DNA of 64,000 bases, from assembly GCF_905220995.1 (NCBI RefSeq), contig NZ_CAJNBJ010000018.1, positions 124,001-188,000 of the forward strand, given 5' to 3'. A program made the translations under genes and the position numbers. How positions within the stretch are numbered: position 1 is the stretch's first letter; each line of letters starts with the position of its first letter. Below the pieces are notes generated by a model, which had not been told where the DNA came from, did not search any database, and saw only the letters and a program-made list of their open reading frames with translations. The stretch is from Nitrospira defluvii. GTDB lineage: Bacteria; Nitrospirota; Nitrospiria; Nitrospirales; Nitrospiraceae. Below are positions 7,579-16,946 of this stretch, in pieces.

Positions 7579-8960
7579 GGAGCGGGTTTCTCACCGGGAG
7601 CAGCGTCACCCTGAACGGCACGGAGGGCGCGTTCGCTTTGTCCGCCCAACTCCAGGTAGCGGCGGAACGCATCGACGGATTTCTGCGGCTCGTTGAGGTG
7701 GTCGGCATAGAGGGTGCCGAGCGAAAAATAGACGTCCGTGTAAGCGGGATTCACGGCCAACGCCTGCTGCATGGCCTGCTCGGCTTCCTTCGGCTGGCCT
7801 TTCTTCTCAAGCACCATTCCCAATGAGTAGTGCGAGTCGGGATTCTGCGGCGCGTGCTGGACTGCGGCGCGCGCCGCCGCCAACGATTCATCCAGGTCGG
7901 GCAACACCTCCAACCGGATGTAACTCTTCAGCACGTAGGCATCGCCGAAGGACGGATCGTAGGTAATCGCGCGGTTGAGCCGTTCCAGCGCTTCTTCTGC
8001 CGACTTCTGCTGCTGGAGCAGCGCAAACGCCTGCTCATATTGCACGCGGGCTTCTTTCATCCGATCCGCTTCGGTGCTCGGTTCCTTCCCGAGTGAAAAC
8101 GCTTCTTTCCGCCCCTCCACCAGGATGACATCACCATCCCCTTCAAGTTGAACGAACTGCGGATGTTGCGCGCCTTTGGTCTCGCGCTCGACATCCTGTC
8201 TCACTTGGGTCGCAAGTTCACTCGCCATGACCCAACCGTTCTTGTTGAGGTCGGCTGCCCCCTTCAATCCGGCTACCAGAGCCGTGACAAACGGGCTCTG
8301 TCCGGATCCGTGCGCCACCGTTTCTTCTTTCTCGGCGGCGGTGATCACCTGAACGGAACGTTTTTCCGTATCGTCTTCCGGCGACAAGCGGCCTTCCAAC
8401 GAGAGGGGCTGCGGCGCGGTGACATCCCAGCCGCGAAGGTTGGCATCGAACAGCAGGAGCACATGTTTGGATGCGGACCTCCGGCTGAACTCTTTGAATT
8501 GATCCAGGGTAATCGCTTTCCCAGGATTGTTGACCTGTGCATCCCAGGGCACCACATAGCCGAGATCTTTCGATTGCGCATCCTGGGTCACCCCGGCATG
8601 ACCGGAAAAAAAGATCACGACCCGATCCTGTCGTCCGACCTTGCGAGGCAGATAGTCGTTCAGAATCTGCAGGAGCCTTCTCGAACTTGCCTCCTTGTCC
8701 TGCAATTCGATGACTTCGTCGAAGCCGAGTTCGCGCAACGCGGCCGCGACCGCATGGGCGCTTTCAAGAGCCCCGGGCAGCTTTGGCGCAACGAGGTAGT
8801 TTTCGATACCGACCACGACGGCCCAGGACTTGTAATAGAGGCCTTCCGGCTTTCCGACCTGCGCGTGGGCAATGGAGAGCATCCCAACCGCTCCAGCGGC
8901 GCACATAGCCACGAGACATACGAACTTCCGACGAAGATGGGGGAATGTGGACGAGCTCAT
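7575..8960 (-). CDS. Secreted caspase-fold protein with TPRs, catalytic Cys replaced
   Basis: 461 residues from ATG 8960, which opens a signal peptide (cleavage near AHA|QVG). Residues about 40-250 form a peptidase C14 (caspase/metacaspase) domain: WAVVVGIENY strand, VVIFFSGHAG with the catalytic His, and a following strand HVLLLFDANLRGW. At the place where active members have Asp-Ala-Cys the sequence is Asp-Ala-Asn (codon AAC), so the nucleophile is absent. Residues about 290-450 hold at least three TPR units (QAFALLQQQKSAEEALERLN, NPDSHYSLGMVLEKKGQPKE, YTDVYFSLGTLYADHLNEPQ). Probably a non-catalytic scaffold or binding protein in the periplasm. Confidence 0.82.
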   Translation of the reverse strand: MSSSTFPHLRRKFVCLVAMCAAGAVGMLSIAHAQVGKPEGLYYKSWAVVVGIENYLVAPKLPGALESAHAVAAALRELGFDEVIELQDKEASSRRLLQILNDYLPRKVGRQDRVVIFFSGHAGVTQDAQSKDLGYVVPWDAQVNNPGKAITLDQFKEFSRRSASKHVLLLFDANLRGWDVTAPQPLSLEGRLSPEDDTEKRSVQVITAAEKEETVAHGSGQSPFVTALVAGLKGAADLNKNGWVMASELATQVRQDVERETKGAQHPQFVQLEGDGDVILVEGRKEAFSLGKEPSTEADRMKEARVQYEQAFALLQQQKSAEEALERLNRAITYDPSFGDAYVLKSYIRLEVLPDLDESLAAARAAVQHAPQNPDSHYSLGMVLEKKGQPKEAEQAMQQALAVNPAYTDVYFSLGTLYADHLNEPQKSVDAFRRYLELGGQSERALRAVQGDAAPGEKPAP

Positions 8961-8993
8961 GAAGGGGTTAATCCAGTGAGGTGCAACGCGATC

Positions 8994-9023
8994 AGCGTAC
9001 CCTCGTCTCCTCCTGACTGTCAA
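8994..9023 (-). promoter_or_regulatory. Predicted promoter of the caspase-like gene
   Basis: Minus strand TTGACA (9023-9018), 18 nt, TACGCT (8999-8994); about 27 nt of leader before ATG 8960. Confidence 0.4.
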
Positions 9024-9099
9024 GAAAGGAGGCGTGCTCCGGCCTTGCGCCATGCGGTCTTCGCCTGCGTCGACGATCGGCTCACAGAAGCGCTGAGGG

Positions 9100-9128
9100 T
9101 TGCAGTTCCCTCGTCCCATCCGCATAAT
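9100..9128 (+). promoter_or_regulatory. Predicted sigma70 promoter of acs
   Basis: TTGCAG (9100-9105), 17 nt, CATAAT (9123-9128). Predicted start near 9135, about 54 nt before the acs ATG, with GGAGG at 9173-9177. Confidence 0.55.
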
Positions 9129-9188
9129 GCCGTACAGAATACAGCCGCGCGCCGAAGCGGCCCGCGATTTGTGGAGGTGATGAGACCC

Positions 9189-11078
<1,890 letters not shown>

Positions 11079-11132
11079 GCGAATTCACATTCAGTCGAAC
11101 AAGATCGTTCACTGTCTGCATGGAGGCCGGTC

Positions 11133-11630
11133 ATGCATAGACACTGCTCTCGTCGATCTATTCTCTGTTGGACGGTTGTCGGACTCTTGCTGCTCGGAAG
11201 CGGAACAGGCCTGAGTGTGGCCGGGGAAAGCGGAACGGGGTCGACCAACATCGCGCTTCACACCAAACCGGGGGCCAGGGGGAAAAACCAGAAGGCAGCC
11301 TCCGCCCCAGCCAAGGGATCAGCCCCACAATTTGCATCGGCGGAAACGGCGGCCAAGGCTCCGGTCTGTTTCGGTGAAGCGCCGAAAATCCATTCGGTGA
11401 AACCGGACGAGGGCAAGCCGGGCGACACCGTGACCCTCTTCGGGAAAGGTTTCGGCCCGGCCGCTTGTCTGCGCTCGCTCTCGTTCGGTCCCGGCTATCC
11501 CGCGACGTTCACCTTCGTCAATGATACGCAGATCACCGCCGTCGTGCCGAAGGGCCGACGAAAAGGGATGGCCATGATGACCCTCACCACAGCCTCGGGA
11601 GAAGATTCGAAAGGGTTTCTGGTGAAATAG
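11133..11630 (+). CDS. Secreted IPT/TIG-domain protein
   Basis: 165 residues with a signal peptide (VGLLLLGSGTGLSVAG), a low-complexity linker rich in Lys, Ala and Pro (residues 40-75), and a single C-terminal immunoglobulin-like IPT/TIG domain (residues 82-163): PKIHSVKPDEGKPGDTVTLF followed by GKGFG and TQITAVVPKGRRKGMAMMTL. TIG domains fold as small beta sandwiches used for binding. Located 54 nt after acs on the same strand, so it could be read through. Specific role unknown. Confidence 0.75.
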   Translation: MHRHCSRRSILCWTVVGLLLLGSGTGLSVAGESGTGSTNIALHTKPGARGKNQKAASAPAKGSAPQFASAETAAKAPVCFGEAPKIHSVKPDEGKPGDTVTLFGKGFGPAACLRSLSFGPGYPATFTFVNDTQITAVVPKGRRKGMAMMTLTTASGEDSKGFLVK

Positions 11631-11669
11631 ACCGGAGAGTCTTCGTGACCGGAACCGCGACGGGAACAG

Positions 11670-12326
11670 TTACAACAATCCCCGACGCTGCAGATAGTCC
11701 TTATCGATGACCGGGGTTGGTTTTGGAGGGAGCAGGCCGCGCTCCTGTAAGAGCCGTTCGACGTACTTGCCGATCAGGTCCGATTCCAGGTTGACCTGGT
11801 CCCCTACCTGCTTCAGTCCGAGTGTCGTGACCTTCGCGGTGTGGGGAATAATGGCCACCACAAACGAGCGGTCGGTTACGTCGTTGATCGTCAGGCTGAT
11901 GCCGTCCACCGTGATCGATCCCTTGCCGACACAGAGTCGCAACACATCCTTCGGTGCCTCGATCTCCAGAATCACCGCATTACCGTCCTGATGCCGGCTC
12001 CGAATCACGCCGACCCCGTCGACATGGCCGGAGACCATGTGGCCGCCGATGCGCTCGTTCAGTTTCATGGCACGCTCGAGATTCACCGGGGAACCGGACG
12101 TGAGACTGCCGAGCGTCGTGATGTTGAGCGTTTCCGGCGACACGTCAACCGAGAAGTCGTGATCGGTGCGAGCGACCGCCGTGAGGCAGACACCGTTCAC
12201 ACTGACACTGGCGCCGATCGTGAGATCGCCCATCACGGTCGAAGCAATAATCGTCAGGCGCGTGCCCGCCAAACTCCGATTCAGCACCGACACCGCGCCC
12301 ATCTCTTCCACAATGCCGCTGAACAT
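11670..12326 (-). CDS. ribE: Riboflavin synthase, alpha chain
   Basis: Dismutates two 6,7-dimethyl-8-ribityllumazine molecules to riboflavin. 218 residues, typical length. Starts with the family signature MFSGIVEEMG and contains two lumazine-binding halves: residues 1-97 (VNGVCLTAV, VSPETLNITTLG) and 98-200 (HMVSGHVDGVG, ITVDGISLTI). It is the last gene of the leftward run that also holds ribD; the genes for RibBA and lumazine synthase are not in the window. The preceding 35-codon gene ends 3 nt upstream, which supports coupling. Confidence 0.96.
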   Translation of the reverse strand: MFSGIVEEMGAVSVLNRSLAGTRLTIIASTVMGDLTIGASVSVNGVCLTAVARTDHDFSVDVSPETLNITTLGSLTSGSPVNLERAMKLNERIGGHMVSGHVDGVGVIRSRHQDGNAVILEIEAPKDVLRLCVGKGSITVDGISLTINDVTDRSFVVAIIPHTAKVTTLGLKQVGDQVNLESDLIGKYVERLLQERGLLPPKPTPVIDKDYLQRRGLL

Positions 12327-12329
12327 GCG

Positions 12330-12437
12330 CTAGGCTCCCTTGTGAGTCTTTAAGAGATACAGACAGAATCCCACCAACCCGATGCCCCCCACCACCGCGA
12401 TCCCGCGCTGCAACGTTTCGATAAAGTCCGTATCCAT
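12330..12437 (-). CDS. Small membrane protein (35 aa)
   Basis: A 35-residue frame beginning MDTDFIETLQRG, then one hydrophobic segment (IAVVGGIGLVGFCLYLL), then KTHKGA. AGGGA sits 5-9 nt before ATG 12437 and the TAG stop is 3 nt before the ribE ATG. One membrane helix with a charged tail is predicted. It may be a real small protein or a leader that couples translation to ribE. Not recognised. Confidence 0.5.
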   Translation of the reverse strand: MDTDFIETLQRGIAVVGGIGLVGFCLYLLKTHKGA

Positions 12438-12499
12438 CTTTCCCTGCTTCCCTGTTAATGAATCGTCGTCATCCCGAAAAAAGCGGCGGCATTATACCA

Positions 12500-13678
12500 C
12501 TACCGCGTGAGCGATCTCATCGTCGCCCAAAACGCGACAGCCGCGAGGATCTGGATCCCGGCGATCACCGCAAATGCCCCTTGATAGCTGGCGTGGGCAA
12601 TCAAAAACCCGGCCAGGAGTGGGCCGCTGGCATGGCCGATATCCATGACCGTCCCCTGCATACCCATGCCCGCTCCCAGCCGTTTGAACTCTGAACTATC
12701 GGCCACCAGGGCGGCGGATGAGGAGGAGACCACCGCCTCCCCGAATCCAAACCCCGAGGACAGCAGCAGCATCACCGCGAACGATTCGACGTGGGGCATC
12801 GTGATGAAGGTCGTGGAGCAAATGACCAAACCGAGCACGATCAACGGCTGCCGTCCGATCCGGTCCGACACACGCCCCATCACAGGCTTCGAGAAAAACG
12901 ACGTGAAGGCCTGCACGCTGAACAGCAGACCGACTTCACCGGCGTTCAGCCCGATGGAAAGGCCATAGAGCGGAAGGAACGCCATGAGCGCGCCATTGGC
13001 GATCATCTTGGCCGCGTCGGTGGAACTGGTGATCAGCACTTTCCGGTTGCGGGCCACCGCGAGAAAGCCCTTCCCCATTTCCGTGATGACCGGAGCCAGC
13101 CCCTTCTCACGCACGCGAGGAGGCGGCTCGTCCAGATGAAGGCTGAAGAAGATCAGAATGGCGATGCACCCGAAGATTCCGGCGGTGACAAAGGCGGTGG
13201 GAAACCCGGCCGCATGGGCCAGCCACCCCCCGAGAAACGGCCCCAGGAGCGACCCGGACTGGGTGCAGGCGGTATAGGTTCCCAACGCGGCCCCTCGCCG
13301 CTCCTTATAGAGATCGGCCACGGTCGCCAGGGCGCTGGGGGCAAAGATGGCCGTCGCCAGGCCATGCACGAATCGTAAGGCCGTCAGCGCATTGAGGTCG
13401 GAAATGAACGGATAGATGAACGGCGGCAATCCGAACGCCACCACGCCGATACGCAGCAGCATCTTTCTCCCGTAAATATCGGACAGTGCGCCAGAAGGCA
13501 ACTTCAGCAACACCCCGGTGATCGTGGATACGGAGACGATCAAGCCGATCCGCTCCGGTCCCGCACCGAGCGACTCGGCAAAGAGCGACAACACCGGCAT
13601 ACGTACGAGGTTGTAACTGATGAAACAAAACACGCCGAGGGTACAGAGGTAGAAAAAGCTTCGGGAGGTGGTCATCAC
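12500..13678 (-). CDS. Major facilitator superfamily transporter
   Basis: 392 residues with about 12 hydrophobic segments, the MFS size. Between helices 2 and 3 there is LPSGALSDIYGRKMLLRIG, and in the second half KPVMGRVSDRIGRQPLIVLG, the two copies of the MFS loop motif G-x-x-x-D-x-x-G-R. Inner-membrane secondary transporter, most like drug or metabolite efflux pumps; the substrate cannot be told from sequence. Ends 63 nt before the 35-aa gene and lies 5 nt from the upstream hypothetical gene, so it belongs to the same run. Confidence 0.85.
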   Translation of the reverse strand: MMTTSRSFFYLCTLGVFCFISYNLVRMPVLSLFAESLGAGPERIGLIVSVSTITGVLLKLPSGALSDIYGRKMLLRIGVVAFGLPPFIYPFISDLNALTALRFVHGLATAIFAPSALATVADLYKERRGAALGTYTACTQSGSLLGPFLGGWLAHAAGFPTAFVTAGIFGCIAILIFFSLHLDEPPPRVREKGLAPVITEMGKGFLAVARNRKVLITSSTDAAKMIANGALMAFLPLYGLSIGLNAGEVGLLFSVQAFTSFFSKPVMGRVSDRIGRQPLIVLGLVICSTTFITMPHVESFAVMLLLSSGFGFGEAVVSSSSAALVADSSEFKRLGAGMGMQGTVMDIGHASGPLLAGFLIAHASYQGAFAVIAGIQILAAVAFWATMRSLTR

Positions 13679-13682
13679 GATC

Positions 13683-14492
13683 TCATGGTGCAGCAGGGCC
13701 CGGTCTCTGCCCCGGATTGTGCAAGGATGCGAGAGCGGCTTTCAAGAAGGCGACCTGTTCATCCGGTAACCCCGGCGGGTCCGTCGCCTCGAACAGCACC
13801 TGATCCGGATGGTCACGCATAGCCCCGGCCAGACGACGGGCGGCATCAAACGCCTTTACGATTTGCCGGTTCACCACGTTGCCGATGAGCGGCCGAAGCA
13901 GCGAGAGCAACCCCGCATACAGCCGGTTATCGAGCCGCAGGTAGGCCACCATCGTATTGTCGGTCGATTCGATCCCCTGCCCATCTTGTACCGGATGCAA
14001 TTTGAACAACACCAGGGCCTTGCCGCTGACGCGCGGCACAAACCGTCCGTCATGGGTTCCCTCGACATAGTAGATCCGCGTGCTTCGATCCTGATAGAGC
14101 GGATGCACGATGCCTTCCGTGCCTTCACCGTCCGTCGCCCAAAACTCATCCGGCCCGCGCAACTCAGCCTTGTAGAGTCCAAGGTCGAGACGATTGGCGA
14201 GGGCCGCGGCCATCACCGGATGCTCCAGCAAGTACAGATAAATCTGTTCGGGTAACGGCGTGCGGATCGGACCGACCTTGTTGGCGGTCGTGTAATGCGT
14301 GACGATCGGCTCGATCCGGCAAGCCCAGGCAGCGTCAATCCGGTCGAGAGGAAATAGGACCCCGGCATGGAGGGAAGGAAGCGGGCAACGATCTGATTCG
14401 GCATACCCGCTGGAGAGGAAGGCGACAGCTCCGGCCACGAAGACGACCGCCGCCGCGCCGATGCGCCGAACGGCCAGGCCGGCCCTGGTCAT
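13683..14492 (-). CDS. Hypothetical secreted protein
   Basis: 269 residues with an N-terminal signal peptide (GAAAVVFVAGAVAFLSSGYAES). The mature part has no motif I recognise; it looks globular alpha/beta, with a hydrophobic amphipathic stretch near residues 195-225 (NRLYAGLLSLLRPLIGNVVN). It could be a lipid-binding periplasmic protein, but that is only a guess from this stretch. Start overlaps the stop of the esterase gene by 4 nt (ATGA), so the two are translationally coupled. Confidence 0.6.
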   Translation of the reverse strand: MTRAGLAVRRIGAAAVVFVAGAVAFLSSGYAESDRCPLPSLHAGVLFPLDRIDAAWACRIEPIVTHYTTANKVGPIRTPLPEQIYLYLLEHPVMAAALANRLDLGLYKAELRGPDEFWATDGEGTEGIVHPLYQDRSTRIYYVEGTHDGRFVPRVSGKALVLFKLHPVQDGQGIESTDNTMVAYLRLDNRLYAGLLSLLRPLIGNVVNRQIVKAFDAARRLAGAMRDHPDQVLFEATDPPGLPDEQVAFLKAALASLHNPGQRPGPAAP

Positions 14493-15814
14493 GAAGGCCG
14501 CTGCGGCACGGAGATCGTCACCTGAGCGGGAAAGAGCTGTGCAGGGTCGTGCCTGAGACGTGCCTGTCGCAGCAACGTATCGACCTGTGGAGTAACCACA
14601 CCTTCGAAGGACACCTGTCCATCTGTGGTGATGAGGATCGGCTTGGAGAGATCGACGAGTTCATCATTCAGATACAGCGCGTACTGCCGCACATGGTCGG
14701 TGTGTACGTCAATCCTATTCGGCCCCGTCACTTGTGCGGTCAATCGGGCGTAGGTCCGTTGGCGAATGCTGTCGTCCCGTTTGTCGATGAGGTCTTCGGA
14801 AAAGGAAGCAATCTGATCCGTCGCATCGATCCGCACCCAACCGAACGGCAACAGATGGCTCGCATCACGCACGACCGTCACGGTCTTTGGTACCGGGGTC
14901 CGGCGCTGATTATCGAACCACTTCACCAGATCAGGCAGTTCTTCCCGCGGAAAAAAATGGCCCCCGGCCATCGCGTGGGTACGGTCATGCTCACGGTAGA
15001 TGAACGGATACCCGAGATTCTTCAGCTCACCGGCCAGTTTGCGGCTCAACTCCACCGGCATGACCTGATCCTGCGATCCATGGATGATATAGATCGGCGT
15101 CGTACGGAGATTTTCGAGGAACGGAAACAGCACATCGTCGATCCCGCTGGCCATCGGCGCAAGACCGGCGAAGAGCGGGGCATGGTGCATCCCGATCAAC
15201 CAGGCGCCGATCCCGCCGTTGGACATGCCGCTCAAAAAGATCCGGTTCGGGTCGATCCGATAGCGCTGTTGTAGGTTGCGCACCGTCGCCAACACGAGAT
15301 CTTCCGCCCGCCTCGTAAACCAGGCACCGGCCGGATAGGTCGGACAGGCCAGGATGTACTGTTCCCCCAACCGGGACTTCCATCGATCCAGATAGGCTTC
15401 ACCGGTGAACCCGGCCCCGTGCAGGCAGACCACCAACGCATAGTCCTTGGTCGGCTCATAACTCTGCGGGACCGACAAGCTCAGCCGATAGGGGCGATCA
15501 CGCACAACGATCTGTTCGTCCGGCAGCAAACCAACCGGTTGGAGACCATGGGGCTGTCCCTTGCGCACAATCTCCTCTACCGCCGGCACGGTCGCATCGG
15601 GGCGTTGCAGAATCGTCGCCAGCACCGCGCGTGCCTGTTCCCCGTCTTCGGTTGTGAGGTATTGCCACACTTGGGCGGCAAGGTCTGTGGCGGAGGGTTG
15701 CTCGCCGGCATCGGCCGTCGTCACCACAAGGCCGATCACCACAAGGCAGCACAGGAAAAACAACAGCGCAAAGGATCTGCGTGGATGAGCAGCACAAACG
15801 GAACGGACTAACAA
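14489..15814 (-). CDS. Secreted alpha/beta-hydrolase (esterase / PHB-depolymerase-like)
   Basis: 441 residues. Signal anchor or peptide at 15-37 (ALLFFLCCLVVIGLVVTTADAG). The hydrolase domain (about residues 110-320) shows the oxyanion segment LVVCLHGAGF, the nucleophile elbow FLSGMSNGGIGAW (Ser of GMSNG), an acid region IYIIHGSQDQVMP and the catalytic His in HAMAGGHFFPRE. This order matches feruloyl-esterase and polyhydroxyalkanoate-depolymerase-like serine hydrolases. Residues 330-441 are beta-rich. Probably acts on an ester outside the inner membrane. Lies 14 nt downstream of ribD. Confidence 0.8.
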   Translation of the reverse strand: MLVRSVCAAHPRRSFALLFFLCCLVVIGLVVTTADAGEQPSATDLAAQVWQYLTTEDGEQARAVLATILQRPDATVPAVEEIVRKGQPHGLQPVGLLPDEQIVVRDRPYRLSLSVPQSYEPTKDYALVVCLHGAGFTGEAYLDRWKSRLGEQYILACPTYPAGAWFTRRAEDLVLATVRNLQQRYRIDPNRIFLSGMSNGGIGAWLIGMHHAPLFAGLAPMASGIDDVLFPFLENLRTTPIYIIHGSQDQVMPVELSRKLAGELKNLGYPFIYREHDRTHAMAGGHFFPREELPDLVKWFDNQRRTPVPKTVTVVRDASHLLPFGWVRIDATDQIASFSEDLIDKRDDSIRQRTYARLTAQVTGPNRIDVHTDHVRQYALYLNDELVDLSKPILITTDGQVSFEGVVTPQVDTLLRQARLRHDPAQLFPAQVTISVPQRPS

Positions 15815-15827
15815 GTGAACCGTGCTC

Positions 15828-16946
15828 CTAGTCAGTGGAAAAATCTGCTTCGATCAGCATATCACGCTCGACCGGCTCGATGCGCACATTCTTGAGAAGC
15901 ACGGCTTCTCGCAGGCGGCGCGGCGACAAGCCGCCCAGCAACCCCTTGGCATCCTGCCCGCCGAGCAGAAGCGGCGCAACGAAACACATGAGCCGTTGGG
16001 CGAGGCCGGCCCGCACCACGGCTGCATTGAGCTCGCTGCCCCCTTCGACGAGCAGGCTCGTGATGCCGAGTTGGCCAAGCCGTCCCCACAACGAACGCAG
16101 ATCGACGTGGCCCCTCGCCTTCGGAAGGACCAACACGTCGACGCCACGGCCTTTCAAGGTGGCAATCTTACGCGGCTGAGCCGCACTTGTCGTGACGAGC
16201 AGGGTGTGAGCATCCTGCTGCGCTTCGAGCACCGCGGCCTTGAAGGGAATCCGTAAACGGCTGTCCACCACGATACGCAGGGGCTGCCGTGGAGACAGGT
16301 CGCTGCCCGGCCTCGCGGTCAACCGGGGATTGTCTCGCAAGACCGTGCCGATTCCGACGAGCACGGCATCGACGTCCGCGCGCAGTCGATGAGCCCGCAT
16401 CCGCGCTGCCTCGTCGGTAATCCATTGCGATTCGCCGCGGGCGGTTGCGATCTGCCCATCCAAGGTCATTCCGGCTTTCAAGATGGTAAAGGGCCGGCCC
16501 GTTTGCACCCAATGGATATAGGCCTCGTTGAGTTGCCTGGCTTCACGTTCGCGGCACCCGAGGTCGACCGCGATCCCTGCCCGCTTGAGTTGGGCTACGC
16601 TTCGACCCTGCACCTGAGGATTCGGATCGACCATGCCCACGACGACGCGGCGGACACCGGACGCGATGACAAGCGGGACACAGGGCGGGGTGCGTTTTTT
16701 CAGATGACTGCAGGGTTCGAGGGTGACGTAGAGGGTGCCGCCTTTGGCACGAGAGCCGGCCTGACTGAGGGCGATCACTTCGGCATGGGGGCCGCCGACT
16801 TTGCGATGGGAGCCCTGCCCGACGATGGTCCCGCGGTTGACGACAACCGCGCCGACCATGGGATTGGGGCTGGTGTGGCCCCGGCCCTTCGCGGCAAGGC
16901 GAAGCGCCAGGGCCATGAATTCAAGATCGCGGGAAGACGATCTCAC
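15828..16946 (-). CDS. ribD: Bifunctional riboflavin biosynthesis deaminase/reductase
   Basis: Deaminates and then reduces the pyrimidine intermediate of riboflavin synthesis. 372 residues, family length. The N-terminal cytidine-deaminase-like zinc domain has GGPHAEVIAL (His ligand and catalytic Glu) and LEPCSHLKKRTPPC (Cys ligands). The C-terminal reductase domain (from about residue 148) has TILKAGMTLDGQIA, ESQWITDEAAR and LLVEGGSELNAA. Overlaps the stop of ppdK by 4 nt, an unusual partnership of a central-carbon enzyme with a vitamin gene. Confidence 0.96.
   Translation of the reverse strand: MRSSSRDLEFMALALRLAAKGRGHTSPNPMVGAVVVNRGTIVGQGSHRKVGGPHAEVIALSQAGSRAKGGTLYVTLEPCSHLKKRTPPCVPLVIASGVRRVVVGMVDPNPQVQGRSVAQLKRAGIAVDLGCREREARQLNEAYIHWVQTGRPFTILKAGMTLDGQIATARGESQWITDEAARMRAHRLRADVDAVLVGIGTVLRDNPRLTARPGSDLSPRQPLRIVVDSRLRIPFKAAVLEAQQDAHTLLVTTSAAQPRKIATLKGRGVDVLVLPKARGHVDLRSLWGRLGQLGITSLLVEGGSELNAAVVRAGLAQRLMCFVAPLLLGGQDAKGLLGGLSPRRLREAVLLKNVRIEPVERDMLIEADFSTD

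Noticed and set aside
8148-9188. Upstream extension of the acs frame by 347 codons
   Set aside because: It is antisense to the caspase-like gene, and the promoter and ribosome site are directly before 9189.
11640-12460. FMN riboswitch near ribE
   Set aside because: No RFN-type conserved blocks are visible; ribE is inside an operon with only 3 nt to the upstream frame.
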